The notes under the pieces: generated by a model | Told to the model about the DNA's origin: nothing | What the model saw: only the letters and a program-made list of their open reading frames with translations | The model's database searches: none | Translations under genes and position numbers: made by a program | Shown: one piece after another, positions 32,688 to 43,520 of the stretch | Position numbering within the stretch: position 1 is the stretch's first letter | How the letters are laid out: each line of letters begins with the position of its first letter | Source: Pseudoroseicyclus_A sp041714655 | GTDB taxonomy: Bacteria; Pseudomonadota; Alphaproteobacteria; Rhodobacterales; Rhodobacteraceae | Direction of reading: 5' to 3' | NCBI RefSeq assembly: GCF_041714655.1 | Contig: NZ_CP168219.1 | Location: 868,001 to 932,000, forward strand | DNA: 64,000 bases

Positions 32688-33668
32688 ATGGCACCTGGAT
32701 ACAACCAGCCGCTCGGCGGCAACGACATGCCGCGCCCCGGCGGGCCGGCGACCTTCATGAGGCTCCCCACGGCCGAGGGGCCGGAGGGGCTCGATGCCGC
32801 GGTTCTCGGCGTGCCGATGGACATCGGCACCTCCAACCGCCCCGGCACGAGGCTCGGGCCCCGGGCCATCCGCGACGAGAGCCGGATGCTGCGGCCCTAC
32901 AACATGGCCACCGGCGCCGCGCCCTTCGATCACCTGCAGATCGCCGATATCGGCGACGTGCCGATCAACCTCTTCAACCTCGAGGCCTCGGTCGAGATCA
33001 TCCGCCAGGCCATCGGCCGCGTCGCCGCGGGCGGCACCGTGCCGGTGACATTGGGCGGCGATCACACGCTGACCTTTCCGGCGCTCCAGGGCGTTGCGGA
33101 AAGCTACGGGCCCCTCGCGCTCGTCCATATCGACGCCCATGCCGATGTGAACGAGGCGATGTTCGGCGAGGCGCTGGCCCATGGCACGCCCTTCCGCCGG
33201 GCGCATGAGGCGGGTGTGCTCGACGATGCCCGCGTCGTGCAGATCGGCCTCCGTGGCACCGGCTATGCGGCGGAGGATTTCGACTGGGGGCGCGAGCTCG
33301 GCTGGCAGATCGTGACGGGCGAGGAGGTGGCGGGGCGCGACCTGAGGCCCCTCATGGCGCAGGTGGCCGAATATGTGGGCGACGCGCCGCTCTACCTGTC
33401 GTTCGACATCGACAGCCTCGCCCCCGGCCTCGCCCCTGGCACGGGCACGGCAGAGGCGGGCGGCATCGCCGACTGGCAGGCGCTGCAGATCATCCGGGGG
33501 CTCGCCGGGTGCAACCTCGTCGGCTGCGACCTCGTGGAGGTCTCGCCGCCCTTCGACGCCACGGGCAACACGGCCATGGTCGCGGCGGCGCTCGTCTACG
33601 AGATGCTCTGCATCCTGCCGGGCGTGCCGCAGCGCCCGGCGCCGAGACGGCATGACTTCGATTTCTGA
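32688..33668 (+). CDS. Ureohydrolase, guanidinobutyrase/agmatinase type
   Basis: The 326-residue Mn-dependent ureohydrolase releases urea from a guanidino compound. Metal ligands are visible in GGDHTL near residue 124, HIDAHADVN near residue 147 and SFDIDSLAPG near residue 237. The N-terminal block YNQPLGGNDMPRPGGPATFMRLP closely resembles guanidinobutyrase and guanidinopropionase (GbuA/GpuA) rather than biosynthetic SpeB, so 4-guanidinobutyrate is the more likely substrate. This is a recognition-level call. It overlaps the glycerate kinase gene by 17 bp. It starts 158 bp after the tRNA. Confidence 0.87.
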   Translation: MAPGYNQPLGGNDMPRPGGPATFMRLPTAEGPEGLDAAVLGVPMDIGTSNRPGTRLGPRAIRDESRMLRPYNMATGAAPFDHLQIADIGDVPINLFNLEASVEIIRQAIGRVAAGGTVPVTLGGDHTLTFPALQGVAESYGPLALVHIDAHADVNEAMFGEALAHGTPFRRAHEAGVLDDARVVQIGLRGTGYAAEDFDWGRELGWQIVTGEEVAGRDLRPLMAQVAEYVGDAPLYLSFDIDSLAPGLAPGTGTAEAGGIADWQALQIIRGLAGCNLVGCDLVEVSPPFDATGNTAMVAAALVYEMLCILPGVPQRPAPRRHDFDF

Positions 33669-34932
33669 GCCCGGCTTCGACCGGAGGGCCTTCCTCATCG
33701 GCCTCTTCGAGGCGGCCATCGCGGCTGCGGACCCGGCGGAGGCCTTGAAGGGCCAGCTGCCGGAGCGACCCAAGGGCCGGACCGTGGTGATCGGCGCCGG
33801 CAAGGGCGCGGCGCAGCTCGCTGGGGCCTTCGAGGCGGCGTGGGAGGGCCCGCTGACCGGCCTCATCGTTACGCGCTACGGCTACGGGGCGCCGCTGGAG
33901 CGGCTGGCGCTGCGCGAAGCTGCGCATCCGGTGCCGGATGCGGCCGGCGCGGCGGCGGCGGTGGAGATGCTCGGCCTCCTTCGGGGGCTGACGGCGGACG
34001 ACCTCGTCGTGGCGCTCATCACCGGCGGCGGCTCGGCGCTGCTGCCCGCCCCGGGGCCGGGAATGACGCTGGCCGACGAGGTGGCGGTGAACGAGGCGCT
34101 TCTCGCCTCCGGCGCGCCGATTTCGGTGATGAACGCCATCCGGCGGGAGCTCTCGGAGGTGAAGGGCGGGCGGCTGGCACTGGCGGCGGCCCCGGCACGG
34201 GTGGTGACGCTGATCGTCTCCGACGTGCCGGGCGACCGACCGGAGGAGGTCGCCTCCGGCCCCACGGTCCCGGGGGCCGGGTCACGGGCGGAGGCGCGGC
34301 GGCTGGTGGAGACCTGGGGCATAAGCCTGCCGGACGCCGCCGCCCGGGCGCTCGCGGGGGAGGAGAACCCGGCGCCATTGCCGGGAGACCCGGGCTTCGC
34401 GGGCCACGAGTGGCGCGTCATCGCCTCGGCCGCCCGCTCGCTGGAGGCAGCGGCGGCGCGGGCGGAGGCAGCGGGGGTCGCCGCGGCGATCCTCTCCGAT
34501 GCCGTCGAGGGCGAGGCGCGGGAGGTGGCGAAGGTCCATGCGGCGCTGGCGCGGGAGGTGGCGCTGAAGGGCCGGCCCTTCGCGCTGCCGGTGGTGCTGC
34601 TCTCGGGCGGCGAGACGACGGTGACGCTGGGGGCGTCCGGGGGCCGGGGCGGCCGGAACGGCGAGTTCGCGCTGGCCGTGGCGCTGGCGGCGGAAGGCCT
34701 GCCGGTGAGGGCGCTCGCGGCCGATACCGACGGCATCGACGGGACGGAGGACAATGCCGGGGCCTTCGCGGACGGCGGCAGCGCCGGCCGGCTCCGCGCG
34801 CTGGGCGCGGACCCGGCGGCGCTCCTCGCGGCCCACGACAGCTACGGCGCCTTCGCGCAGCTGGGAGACCTCTTCGTGCCGGGGCCGACCGGGACGAATA
34901 TCAACGATTTCCGGGCGATCTTGGTGGGGTAG
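33652..34932 (+). CDS. Glycerate 2-kinase, class II (DUF4147/MOFRL)
   Basis: The 426-residue protein shows the two domains of bacterial glycerate kinase GckA/TtuD. The DUF4147 domain has VVIGAGKGAAQLAGAFE near residue 45, the LITGGGSALLPAPGPG loop near residue 121 and the VSDVPGDRPEEVASGPT motif near residue 187. The MOFRL domain has LLSGGETTVTLG near residue 318, GGRNGEFALA, and ADTDGIDGTEDNAGAF near residue 358. It phosphorylates glycerate to 2-phosphoglycerate; older records call it hydroxypyruvate reductase. The ATG at 33652 lies inside the end of the ureohydrolase gene. Confidence 0.92.
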   Translation: MTSISEPGFDRRAFLIGLFEAAIAAADPAEALKGQLPERPKGRTVVIGAGKGAAQLAGAFEAAWEGPLTGLIVTRYGYGAPLERLALREAAHPVPDAAGAAAAVEMLGLLRGLTADDLVVALITGGGSALLPAPGPGMTLADEVAVNEALLASGAPISVMNAIRRELSEVKGGRLALAAAPARVVTLIVSDVPGDRPEEVASGPTVPGAGSRAEARRLVETWGISLPDAAARALAGEENPAPLPGDPGFAGHEWRVIASAARSLEAAAARAEAAGVAAAILSDAVEGEAREVAKVHAALAREVALKGRPFALPVVLLSGGETTVTLGASGGRGGRNGEFALAVALAAEGLPVRALAADTDGIDGTEDNAGAFADGGSAGRLRALGADPAALLAAHDSYGAFAQLGDLFVPGPTGTNINDFRAILVG

Positions 34933-34976
34933 GGTGCGCGACGGCTGGGCCGTGCCCCGCCCGGTGCGCGCCGCAG

Positions 34977-35119
34977 GCGCAGGGCGAGCGCCGGCCCGTC
35001 CCGCGGGCTGGCGCTCTGGTGAGGTCAGGCGCGACGGCGAGCGAGGGAGTGGTGGCGCCATAAAGCGCGCCGCTCAACCGTCAGGAGCGCCAACCCCCGG
35101 GCCGGCGCTCGCCCTGCGC
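34977..35119. repeat. 143-nt hairpin element, copy 1
   Basis: Perfect 22-bp inverted termini (34977-34998 and 35098-35119, core GGGCGAGCGCCGGCCCG) enclose a 99-bp imperfectly self-complementary centre. A second copy with the same termini lies at 59201-59345. It fills much of the 360-bp gap between the convergent glycerate kinase and pseudoprotease genes (34933-35292). No coding function is seen. Function is unknown; a non-autonomous mobile element or a structured terminator are options. Confidence 0.8.
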
Positions 35120-35143
35120 GGTGAGGTCAGGATTGGGAGTGGG

Positions 35144-35253
35144 GGAGGAAGGTGGGTTACAAACCCATCCTAAGCCTGGCGTCGGTTTTCGTCTTCCGCG
35201 GAGCAGAAGTGCTTAAATCCGACGGAGGAAGGTGGGTTACACCCCCCCCCTAC
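35144..35253. repeat. Two degenerate GTAG-palindrome (REP-like) units
   Basis: The 18-bp direct repeat GGAGGAAGGTGGGTTACA occurs at 35144-35161 and 35224-35241. The first copy continues into a near-palindrome (GGTGGGTTACAAACCCATC, then CTAA). The second loses the palindrome to a C-run but ends in CTAC (GTAG on the other strand). Compare the intact unit at 63306-63328. They are probably decayed members of the same family. Confidence 0.6.
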
Positions 35254-35292
35254 GCCGCGGGCCAGACGGGGGGCGCAACCCACCCGTCCCGC

Positions 35293-37059
35293 TCACTCCC
35301 AGCAGCTCACCAGCACCGCGACGTCGCCGGCGTGGCGCGTCAGCATCTCGGGGCTCATCGGCGTCGCGCGCGTGCTCGCGCCGGCCGGGACGCCCGCGGC
35401 GTCCAGCACCGGCAGGATCGCATCCGTCTCCACCAGGAAGCTGACATCGGCGGGGAGCTGCGTGCCCCCCGTCGCCGCCGGCTCTGCGAGCATGCCGAGG
35501 ACCGCGCCGGTCTTGTCGAAGACCGGCCCGCCGGCGTCGCCCTCCTCGGCCGAGAGCGACAGGCGCTTCAGCGTGTCCTCGCCGTTCAGCCCGCGGATGT
35601 CGGCCAGCTCGCCGAAGGTCAGGGCCGGCGTCGCCAGCACGCCGCCGAAGGGGAAGCCGGCCACCGCCACCTCGGCGCCGATGAGCGGCACGCCCGTCTG
35701 GAAGGAGGCGACCGAGAGCGGCGCGAGCGTCGCCCGCGGCGCCAGAACCGCGAGGCCGAGTGCCGCATCCTCGCCGATCACTTCGGCGTTGGTGCTGCCG
35801 ATGGTCACCTCACCGCAACCGGCTACGGCCCCTGCGCTCGTGAGGACGGCGCCGTCTTCCGAGACGAAGAAGCCCGTCCGCGTCCGCAGCGGCTGGCGCA
35901 CGGCGAGGCCGGAGACGAGGTCGATGGCCTGGTCTTCGCCCGGGGGCGCGACGGCGGGGTCGAGGACGCCCGGGAGCCGCGTGAAGCTCGGGCGGATCTC
36001 GGCAAGGAGCCGCGTGAAGCGCTCCTCGTCGCCGGCGATCCAGATGAGGGCATAGCCCTTGATCTCGCCGCCCTCGGCCCAGGCCTCGACGAAGGCATGG
36101 CGCTCGCCGTCCAGCCCCTCAATGGTGAAGTGATCCGCAGTGCGCTCGCGCGGGCCCTCGGGCGGGATCACGTCGAGCGTCTGCAGGATCTCGTAAAGGC
36201 CGAAGAAGCGGTCCTGATCGCCCGGCTGGCTGATGAGCAGCATCTGGACCGGCAGGTCCGGGCTCACCGGCTCGTAGCGGGCGAAGGGCGGCGCATAGGT
36301 CGAGAAGGCCACGGCGCCCGTCGGCATGATCATCTCGATGCCGGCCTCGGCATCGCGGACGGGGGCGAGGTCCATCCCCTCCAGCACGGCGTTGTACTCC
36401 GCGTAGAGCTCGGCGCGCTGGCGCGTGGTGAGCACGCCCGTTTCCTCATAGCCCCTCGCGCCCTGCCAGGCGGCCATCGAGCCGCGGGTCCCGCGGCCGT
36501 AGGCGCCGTCGATGGCGCCCTCGTAGAAGCCGGCCCATTGGAGCCAGACCTGCAGCTCCATCTTCTCCTCGCGGGTGAGCAGCGCCTCGCTCTGCCGCGC
36601 CTGCGCCGGGGTCTCGTCGACCACCGGGGCGGGCTCGGGCTCGGGCTCGGCCACCTCGGCCAGCGGGGCGGTCTCGGTCACCTCGACGGAGGGCTCCAGC
36701 CCCTCGGGGAGCGGCTGGGCGGTGACCGGCGCGCCGGCGCCGATGGGCCAGAATTGCTGGCGGAAGGTGCTGCCGGTGACGATATAGCTGTCGCCCGGGA
36801 TGGCGCCGGAGGCGCGCAATTGCCGCAGGACGGCGGAGGCATCGTCGCGGGAATAGGGCCCGATGGCGATGCCGTACCAGCCGGAGGTCAGCGCGTAGCC
36901 CACCACATCGGGCAGGTCGCCCGCATAGTCGCGCACGCGATCCTGCGCGGCCGTCAGCGTCGGCAAGGCCTCCACCTGGACCCAGACACCCTCCTGCGCG
37001 GCAACGGCCCCGCCCGCAACCAGACCCCAAAGCAGGGCCAGTACCCTCAATCTCTTCAC
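35293..37059 (-). CDS. Secreted trypsin-fold pseudoprotease with peptidoglycan-binding domain
   Basis: The 588-residue protein starts with a Sec signal (MKRLRVLALLWGLVAGGAVAA). A SPOR-like region follows (residues 25-95), then a Pro/Glu-rich linker (115-155), a peptidoglycan-binding type 1 domain (LQVWLQWAGFYEGAIDGAYG near residue 168) and a C-terminal trypsin-like domain from about residue 390. The protease triad looks lost: the TAAH position reads TSAG (Gly410) and the GDSGGP position reads GDAGGP (Ala509). It may be a cell-envelope scaffold or ligand-binding protein. It converges with the glycerate kinase gene and is divergent from glyQ. Confidence 0.85.
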   Translation of the reverse strand: MKRLRVLALLWGLVAGGAVAAQEGVWVQVEALPTLTAAQDRVRDYAGDLPDVVGYALTSGWYGIAIGPYSRDDASAVLRQLRASGAIPGDSYIVTGSTFRQQFWPIGAGAPVTAQPLPEGLEPSVEVTETAPLAEVAEPEPEPAPVVDETPAQARQSEALLTREEKMELQVWLQWAGFYEGAIDGAYGRGTRGSMAAWQGARGYEETGVLTTRQRAELYAEYNAVLEGMDLAPVRDAEAGIEMIMPTGAVAFSTYAPPFARYEPVSPDLPVQMLLISQPGDQDRFFGLYEILQTLDVIPPEGPRERTADHFTIEGLDGERHAFVEAWAEGGEIKGYALIWIAGDEERFTRLLAEIRPSFTRLPGVLDPAVAPPGEDQAIDLVSGLAVRQPLRTRTGFFVSEDGAVLTSAGAVAGCGEVTIGSTNAEVIGEDAALGLAVLAPRATLAPLSVASFQTGVPLIGAEVAVAGFPFGGVLATPALTFGELADIRGLNGEDTLKRLSLSAEEGDAGGPVFDKTGAVLGMLAEPAATGGTQLPADVSFLVETDAILPVLDAAGVPAGASTRATPMSPEMLTRHAGDVAVLVSCWE

Positions 37060-37248
37060 AAAAAGCTTCCTCGATCCTGCGTCGTGAGCCGCCCGGGCGG
37101 CCGTCTTTGCCCCCCTTTAGCCGCGCTCCGCCCGACCCGCACCCGAAAATCCCGCGAGCCCCTGCAATTGCGCGGATTCCGTGGCGCGATTGACCCTCTT
37201 GCCCCGGGGGACTATGCCCCCGCCGACCCCGTCATGAGGAGCCGCGCC

Positions 37249-38166
37249 ATGGCCGACGCCCCGAGGAGCTTTCAGGAGATCATCCTGCGCCTGCAGACCT
37301 ATTGGTCGGGTCGCGGCTGCGCCATCCTGCAGCCCTACGACATGGAGGTCGGCGCCGGCACCTTCCATCCGGCGACGACGCTGCGCGCGCTCGGCGAAAA
37401 GGCCTGGGCCGCCGCATACGTCCAGCCCTCGCGCCGGCCAACCGACGGGCGCTACGGCGAAAATCCGAACCGGATGCAGCATTACTACCAGTATCAGGTG
37501 ATCCTGAAGCCCTCGCCGCCGGACCTGCAGGAGCTTTACCTCGGCAGCCTCGAGGCCATCGGTATCGACATGGCCAGCCATGACATCCGCTTCGTGGAGG
37601 ACGATTGGGAAAGCCCGACCCTCGGCGCCTGGGGGCTCGGCTGGGAGGTCTGGTGCGACGGGATGGAGGTGAGCCAGTTCACCTATTTCCAGCAGGTCGG
37701 CGGCCATGACTGCCGCCCGGTCTCGGGCGAGCTGACCTACGGGCTCGAGCGGCTCGCCATGTATGTACTCGGCGTCGAGCATGTGATGGAGATGCCGTTC
37801 AACGATCCGCAATCGCCTATCCCCCTGACCTATGGCGATATTTTCCGCCAGACGGAGGAGGAATACTCCCGCCACAACTTCGATGCGGCGACGACCGACA
37901 TGCTCCTCCAGCATTTCAACGATGCCGAGGCGGAATGCGCGCGGCTCCTCTCGGCGGAGGAGATCGACCCGCGGACGGGCAAGCGCATCGTCATGGCACA
38001 TCCGGCCTATGACCAGTGCATCAAGGCCTCGCACCTCTTCAACCTGCTCGACGCGCGGGGGGTGATCTCCGTCACCGAGCGGCAGGCCTATATCGGCCGG
38101 GTGCGGGCGCTGGCGAAGGCCTGCGCCGATGCCTTCGTGACCACCGACGCGGCGAAGGCCGCCTGA
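37249..38166 (+). CDS. glyQ: Glycine--tRNA ligase alpha subunit
   Basis: GlyQ is the catalytic (aminoacylation) subunit of the bacterial alpha2-beta2 glycyl-tRNA synthetase. The 305-residue protein has SFQEIILRLQTYWSGRGCAI near its start, QPYDMEVGAGTFHPATTLRALG near residue 27, RRPTDGRYGENPNRMQHYYQYQ near residue 63 and LTYGLERLAMYVLG near residue 164. The ATG at 37249 has an AGGAG eight bases upstream and is preferred over ATG 37234. The frame is open far upstream antisense to the pseudoprotease, which is not coding. The stop overlaps the next gene by 1 nt. Confidence 0.97.
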   Translation: MADAPRSFQEIILRLQTYWSGRGCAILQPYDMEVGAGTFHPATTLRALGEKAWAAAYVQPSRRPTDGRYGENPNRMQHYYQYQVILKPSPPDLQELYLGSLEAIGIDMASHDIRFVEDDWESPTLGAWGLGWEVWCDGMEVSQFTYFQQVGGHDCRPVSGELTYGLERLAMYVLGVEHVMEMPFNDPQSPIPLTYGDIFRQTEEEYSRHNFDAATTDMLLQHFNDAEAECARLLSAEEIDPRTGKRIVMAHPAYDQCIKASHLFNLLDARGVISVTERQAYIGRVRALAKACADAFVTTDAAKAA

Positions 38167-38678
38167 TGGCTCGGCTCGCCATCGCCCTGATGCTGGCCGT
38201 GGCGCTGCTCCTCGGCGGCGGCATGTGGTATCTGCAGACGCGCGCCTTCTATTTCGAGACCGAGGTCGAGGATGTGCAACTCACCGCCGCCGAAACGGGC
38301 GAGCTGACCCCGGTGAGGTTCGAAAATGCCAAGGCGATCGACGCGACTTCCTCGCCGATCCGCTACCGCGCCTGCCTGGTTCTGCCCGGTCTCGACCCGG
38401 AAGCCTTCGCCCCCTATCCGGAGGCGGAGCCGCTGACCGGCCCCGGCTGGTTCGACTGCTATAACGCTGAGGCCATCGGCGACGCGCTCGAGGCCGGCGA
38501 GGCCGTGGCGGTGCTGGGGCAGGCGAATGTCACCTACGGGATCGACAGGGTCTACGCCCTCTTCCCCGATGGCCGGGCCTATGCCTGGCACCAGATCAAC
38601 CCCTGTGGCGCCGCCGTCTATGACGGTGAGGATGCGCCGGAGGGCTGCCCGCCCGCGCCCGAGGAGTACGAGGAATGA
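38166..38678 (+). CDS. Small membrane-anchored protein (DUF6446-like) between glyQ and glyS
   Basis: The 170-residue protein has one N-terminal hydrophobic segment (LAIALMLAVALLLGGGMWYL) and a predicted periplasmic domain. Four cysteines are visible (YRACLV, WFDCYN, INPCG, EGCPP), which could form disulfides. I recognise it as the conserved Rhodobacteraceae protein usually found between glyQ and glyS; no function is known. It overlaps glyQ by 1 nt and glyS by 4 nt, so it is co-translated with both synthetase subunits without an obvious reason. Confidence 0.85.
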   Translation: MARLAIALMLAVALLLGGGMWYLQTRAFYFETEVEDVQLTAAETGELTPVRFENAKAIDATSSPIRYRACLVLPGLDPEAFAPYPEAEPLTGPGWFDCYNAEAIGDALEAGEAVAVLGQANVTYGIDRVYALFPDGRAYAWHQINPCGAAVYDGEDAPEGCPPAPEEYEE

Positions 38679-40732
38679 AAGAGCTGCTGATCGAACTCTT
38701 CAGCGAGGAGATCCCGGCGCGGATGCAGGGCAAGGCCTCGGAAGATCTGAAGAAACTCATGACCGACGGGCTCGTCGAGGCCGGGCTCACCTATGCCTCC
38801 GCCGCCGCCTTCGCGACGCCGCGGCGGCTGGCGCTGGTGGTCGAGGGCCTCTCCGAGGCCAGCCAGGAGCGGCGGGAGGAGCGCAAGGGCCCGAAGGTCG
38901 GCGCGCCGGAGCAGGCAGTCGAGGGGTTCCTCCGCTCGACCGGGCTCAGCCGCGATGACCTCGAGGTGCGGCCCGACAAGAAGGGCGAGGCCTATTTCGC
39001 GACGATCACGACCCCCGGCCGCCCGGCGGCGGAGATCGTGGCGGAGGTGCTCGAGACCACCATCCGCAATTTCCCCTGGCCGAAGTCGATGCGCTGGGGC
39101 GCCGGGAGTCTGCGCTGGGTGCGGCCCCTGCACCGGATCCTCTGTGTGCTCTCCGATGAGGGCGGCACCGAGGTGGTGCCCTTCGAGCTCGACGGGATCC
39201 GCGCCGGCGACCGGACGAGCGGCCACCGCTTCATGGGGCCTGCGGATTTTTCCGTCCGCGATTTCGAGGATTACGAGGCGAAGCTCACCTCCGCTCATGT
39301 GATCCTCCGCCCCGAGAGCCGGGCCGAGACGATCCGCCACGACGCCACCCAGCTCGCCTTCGCCAAGGGCTTCGAGGTGGTGGAGGACGAGGGCCTGCTG
39401 GCCGAGGTCGCGGGCCTTGTCGAATGGCCGGTGGCGCTGATGGGGCGGATCGAGGAGGCCTTCCTCGGCCTGCCGCCGGAAGTGCTGCAGACCTCGATGA
39501 AGGAGCACCAGAAGTTCTTCTCGGTGAGAAACCCGAAATCGGGCCGCATCGAGGCCTGGATCACGGTCGCGAATATCGAGGCGGCGGATGGCGGCGCCGC
39601 CATCCTCGCCGGCAATTCGCGCGTGCTCCGCGCCCGGCTCTCGGATGCAAAGTTCTTCTGGGACAATGACTTGCGCGAGGTGAAGGCCCGCGGGCTCGAG
39701 GGCATGGCCGAAGGGCTCGCCCGCGTCACCTTCCAGTCGAAGCTGGGCACCCAGGCCGAGCGCGTGGCCCGCATCGCGGCGCTTGCCCGCATCATCGCAC
39801 CGATGGTCGGGGCCGATGCCGAAGAGGCCGCCACGGCGGCCGCCATCTGCAAGGCCGACCTCCGTTCCGAGATGGTGGGGGAATTCCCCGAATTGCAGGG
39901 GCTTATGGGGCGTTATTACGCCGAAGCCGCCGGCCATGCCCCCGAGGTCGCCGCCGCGGCGCAGGAGCATTACGCCCCGCTCGGCCCCTCGGATGACGTG
40001 CCCACCGCCCCCCTCTCCGTCACGCTGGCGCTGGCCGACAAGCTCGACACGCTGGCCGGCTTCTGGGCCGTGGGCGAGAAGCCCACCGGCTCGAAGGACC
40101 CCTTCGCGCTCCGCCGCGCGGCGCTGGGCGTCATCCGGCTGATCCTGACGGACGGCCTGCGCCTTCCGCTCGACGAGCTGATCCTCGCCGCGAACAAGCT
40201 CACCGATGTACCTGATCTCATGCGGTTCTTCCATGACCGCCTCAAGGTCGCGCTCCGCGACCGGGGCCTTGCGCATGACGTGATCGACGCCTGCCTGACC
40301 GGCGATGCCGCCGATCTCGCGCAGGTGGCGGCGCGGGCCGAGGCGCTGGCGGAGGTGCTGAAGACCGACGACGGCGTGAACCTCGTGCAGGGCTTCAAGC
40401 GCGCTAACAACATCCTCAGCCAGGCCGAGGCGGCCGATGGCGTCGAATATTCCTTCGGCGCCGAGCGCAAGTTCACTGAAGACCCGGCGGAGGTGGCGCT
40501 TTTCGATGCGCTGGACGCGGCGGAGGCGAAGATCACCCCCGCGCTCGAGGCGGAGGATTTCGCCGGCGCCATGGCGGCCATGGCCGCGCTCCGCGCCCCG
40601 ATCGACGCCTTCTTCGAGGCGGTGCAGGTCAATGCCGACAATCAGGTTCTGCGCCGCAACCGGTTGAATCTCCTCAACCGGATCCGCGCCGTGTGCCTGA
40701 AAAGCGCCGACCTGACCCGGCTCGAGGGCTGA
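38675..40732 (+). CDS. glyS: Glycine--tRNA ligase beta subunit
   Basis: GlyS is the tRNA-binding subunit partnering GlyQ. The 685-residue protein starts with LLIELFSEEIPARMQ, typical of GlyS. It shows FPWPKSMRWGAGSLRWVRPLH near residue 130 and LQTSMKEHQKFFSVRN near residue 271. The metal-dependent HD-like region includes LADKLDTLAGFW near residue 450. The C-terminal anticodon-binding-like domain ends NRLNLLNRIRAVCLKSADLTRLE. Length is close to E. coli GlyS (689). It overlaps the small membrane protein gene by 4 nt. Confidence 0.96.
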   Translation: MKELLIELFSEEIPARMQGKASEDLKKLMTDGLVEAGLTYASAAAFATPRRLALVVEGLSEASQERREERKGPKVGAPEQAVEGFLRSTGLSRDDLEVRPDKKGEAYFATITTPGRPAAEIVAEVLETTIRNFPWPKSMRWGAGSLRWVRPLHRILCVLSDEGGTEVVPFELDGIRAGDRTSGHRFMGPADFSVRDFEDYEAKLTSAHVILRPESRAETIRHDATQLAFAKGFEVVEDEGLLAEVAGLVEWPVALMGRIEEAFLGLPPEVLQTSMKEHQKFFSVRNPKSGRIEAWITVANIEAADGGAAILAGNSRVLRARLSDAKFFWDNDLREVKARGLEGMAEGLARVTFQSKLGTQAERVARIAALARIIAPMVGADAEEAATAAAICKADLRSEMVGEFPELQGLMGRYYAEAAGHAPEVAAAAQEHYAPLGPSDDVPTAPLSVTLALADKLDTLAGFWAVGEKPTGSKDPFALRRAALGVIRLILTDGLRLPLDELILAANKLTDVPDLMRFFHDRLKVALRDRGLAHDVIDACLTGDAADLAQVAARAEALAEVLKTDDGVNLVQGFKRANNILSQAEAADGVEYSFGAERKFTEDPAEVALFDALDAAEAKITPALEAEDFAGAMAAMAALRAPIDAFFEAVQVNADNQVLRRNRLNLLNRIRAVCLKSADLTRLEG

Positions 40733-40786
40733 CAGCTTGATCGGCACCCGCCGGGGGCGCATGGTGCCCCCGGAGGTGATGCCGCA

Positions 40787-43348
<2,562 letters not shown>

Positions 43349-43520
43349 GGGCGGTGGCGCCCCTGCAACGGTTCCCCCGTTCTCGATTTGCCTGCGTTTT
43401 GGGCGAGATTCCGCCGAACCTGCCGGCATCCCGGGCACGGGATTCGACCTCTTAACCCCATCCGCCTAGGAGCGGCCTGCTCGCGCGGCAGCAGGTCGCG
43501 CCGGAAGGGAATGAGAGACA

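Noticed and set aside
33373..33651. Extended start of the glycerate kinase inside the ureohydrolase gene
   Set aside because: The added segment is Arg/Ser-rich shadow of the conserved SFDIDSLAPG region; the kinase begins at MTSISEPGFDRR.
35152..37248. In-frame upstream extension of glyQ to about 1000 codons
   Set aside because: It runs antisense to the pseudoprotease, has no family similarity, and GlyQ has a good start and ribosome site at 37249.
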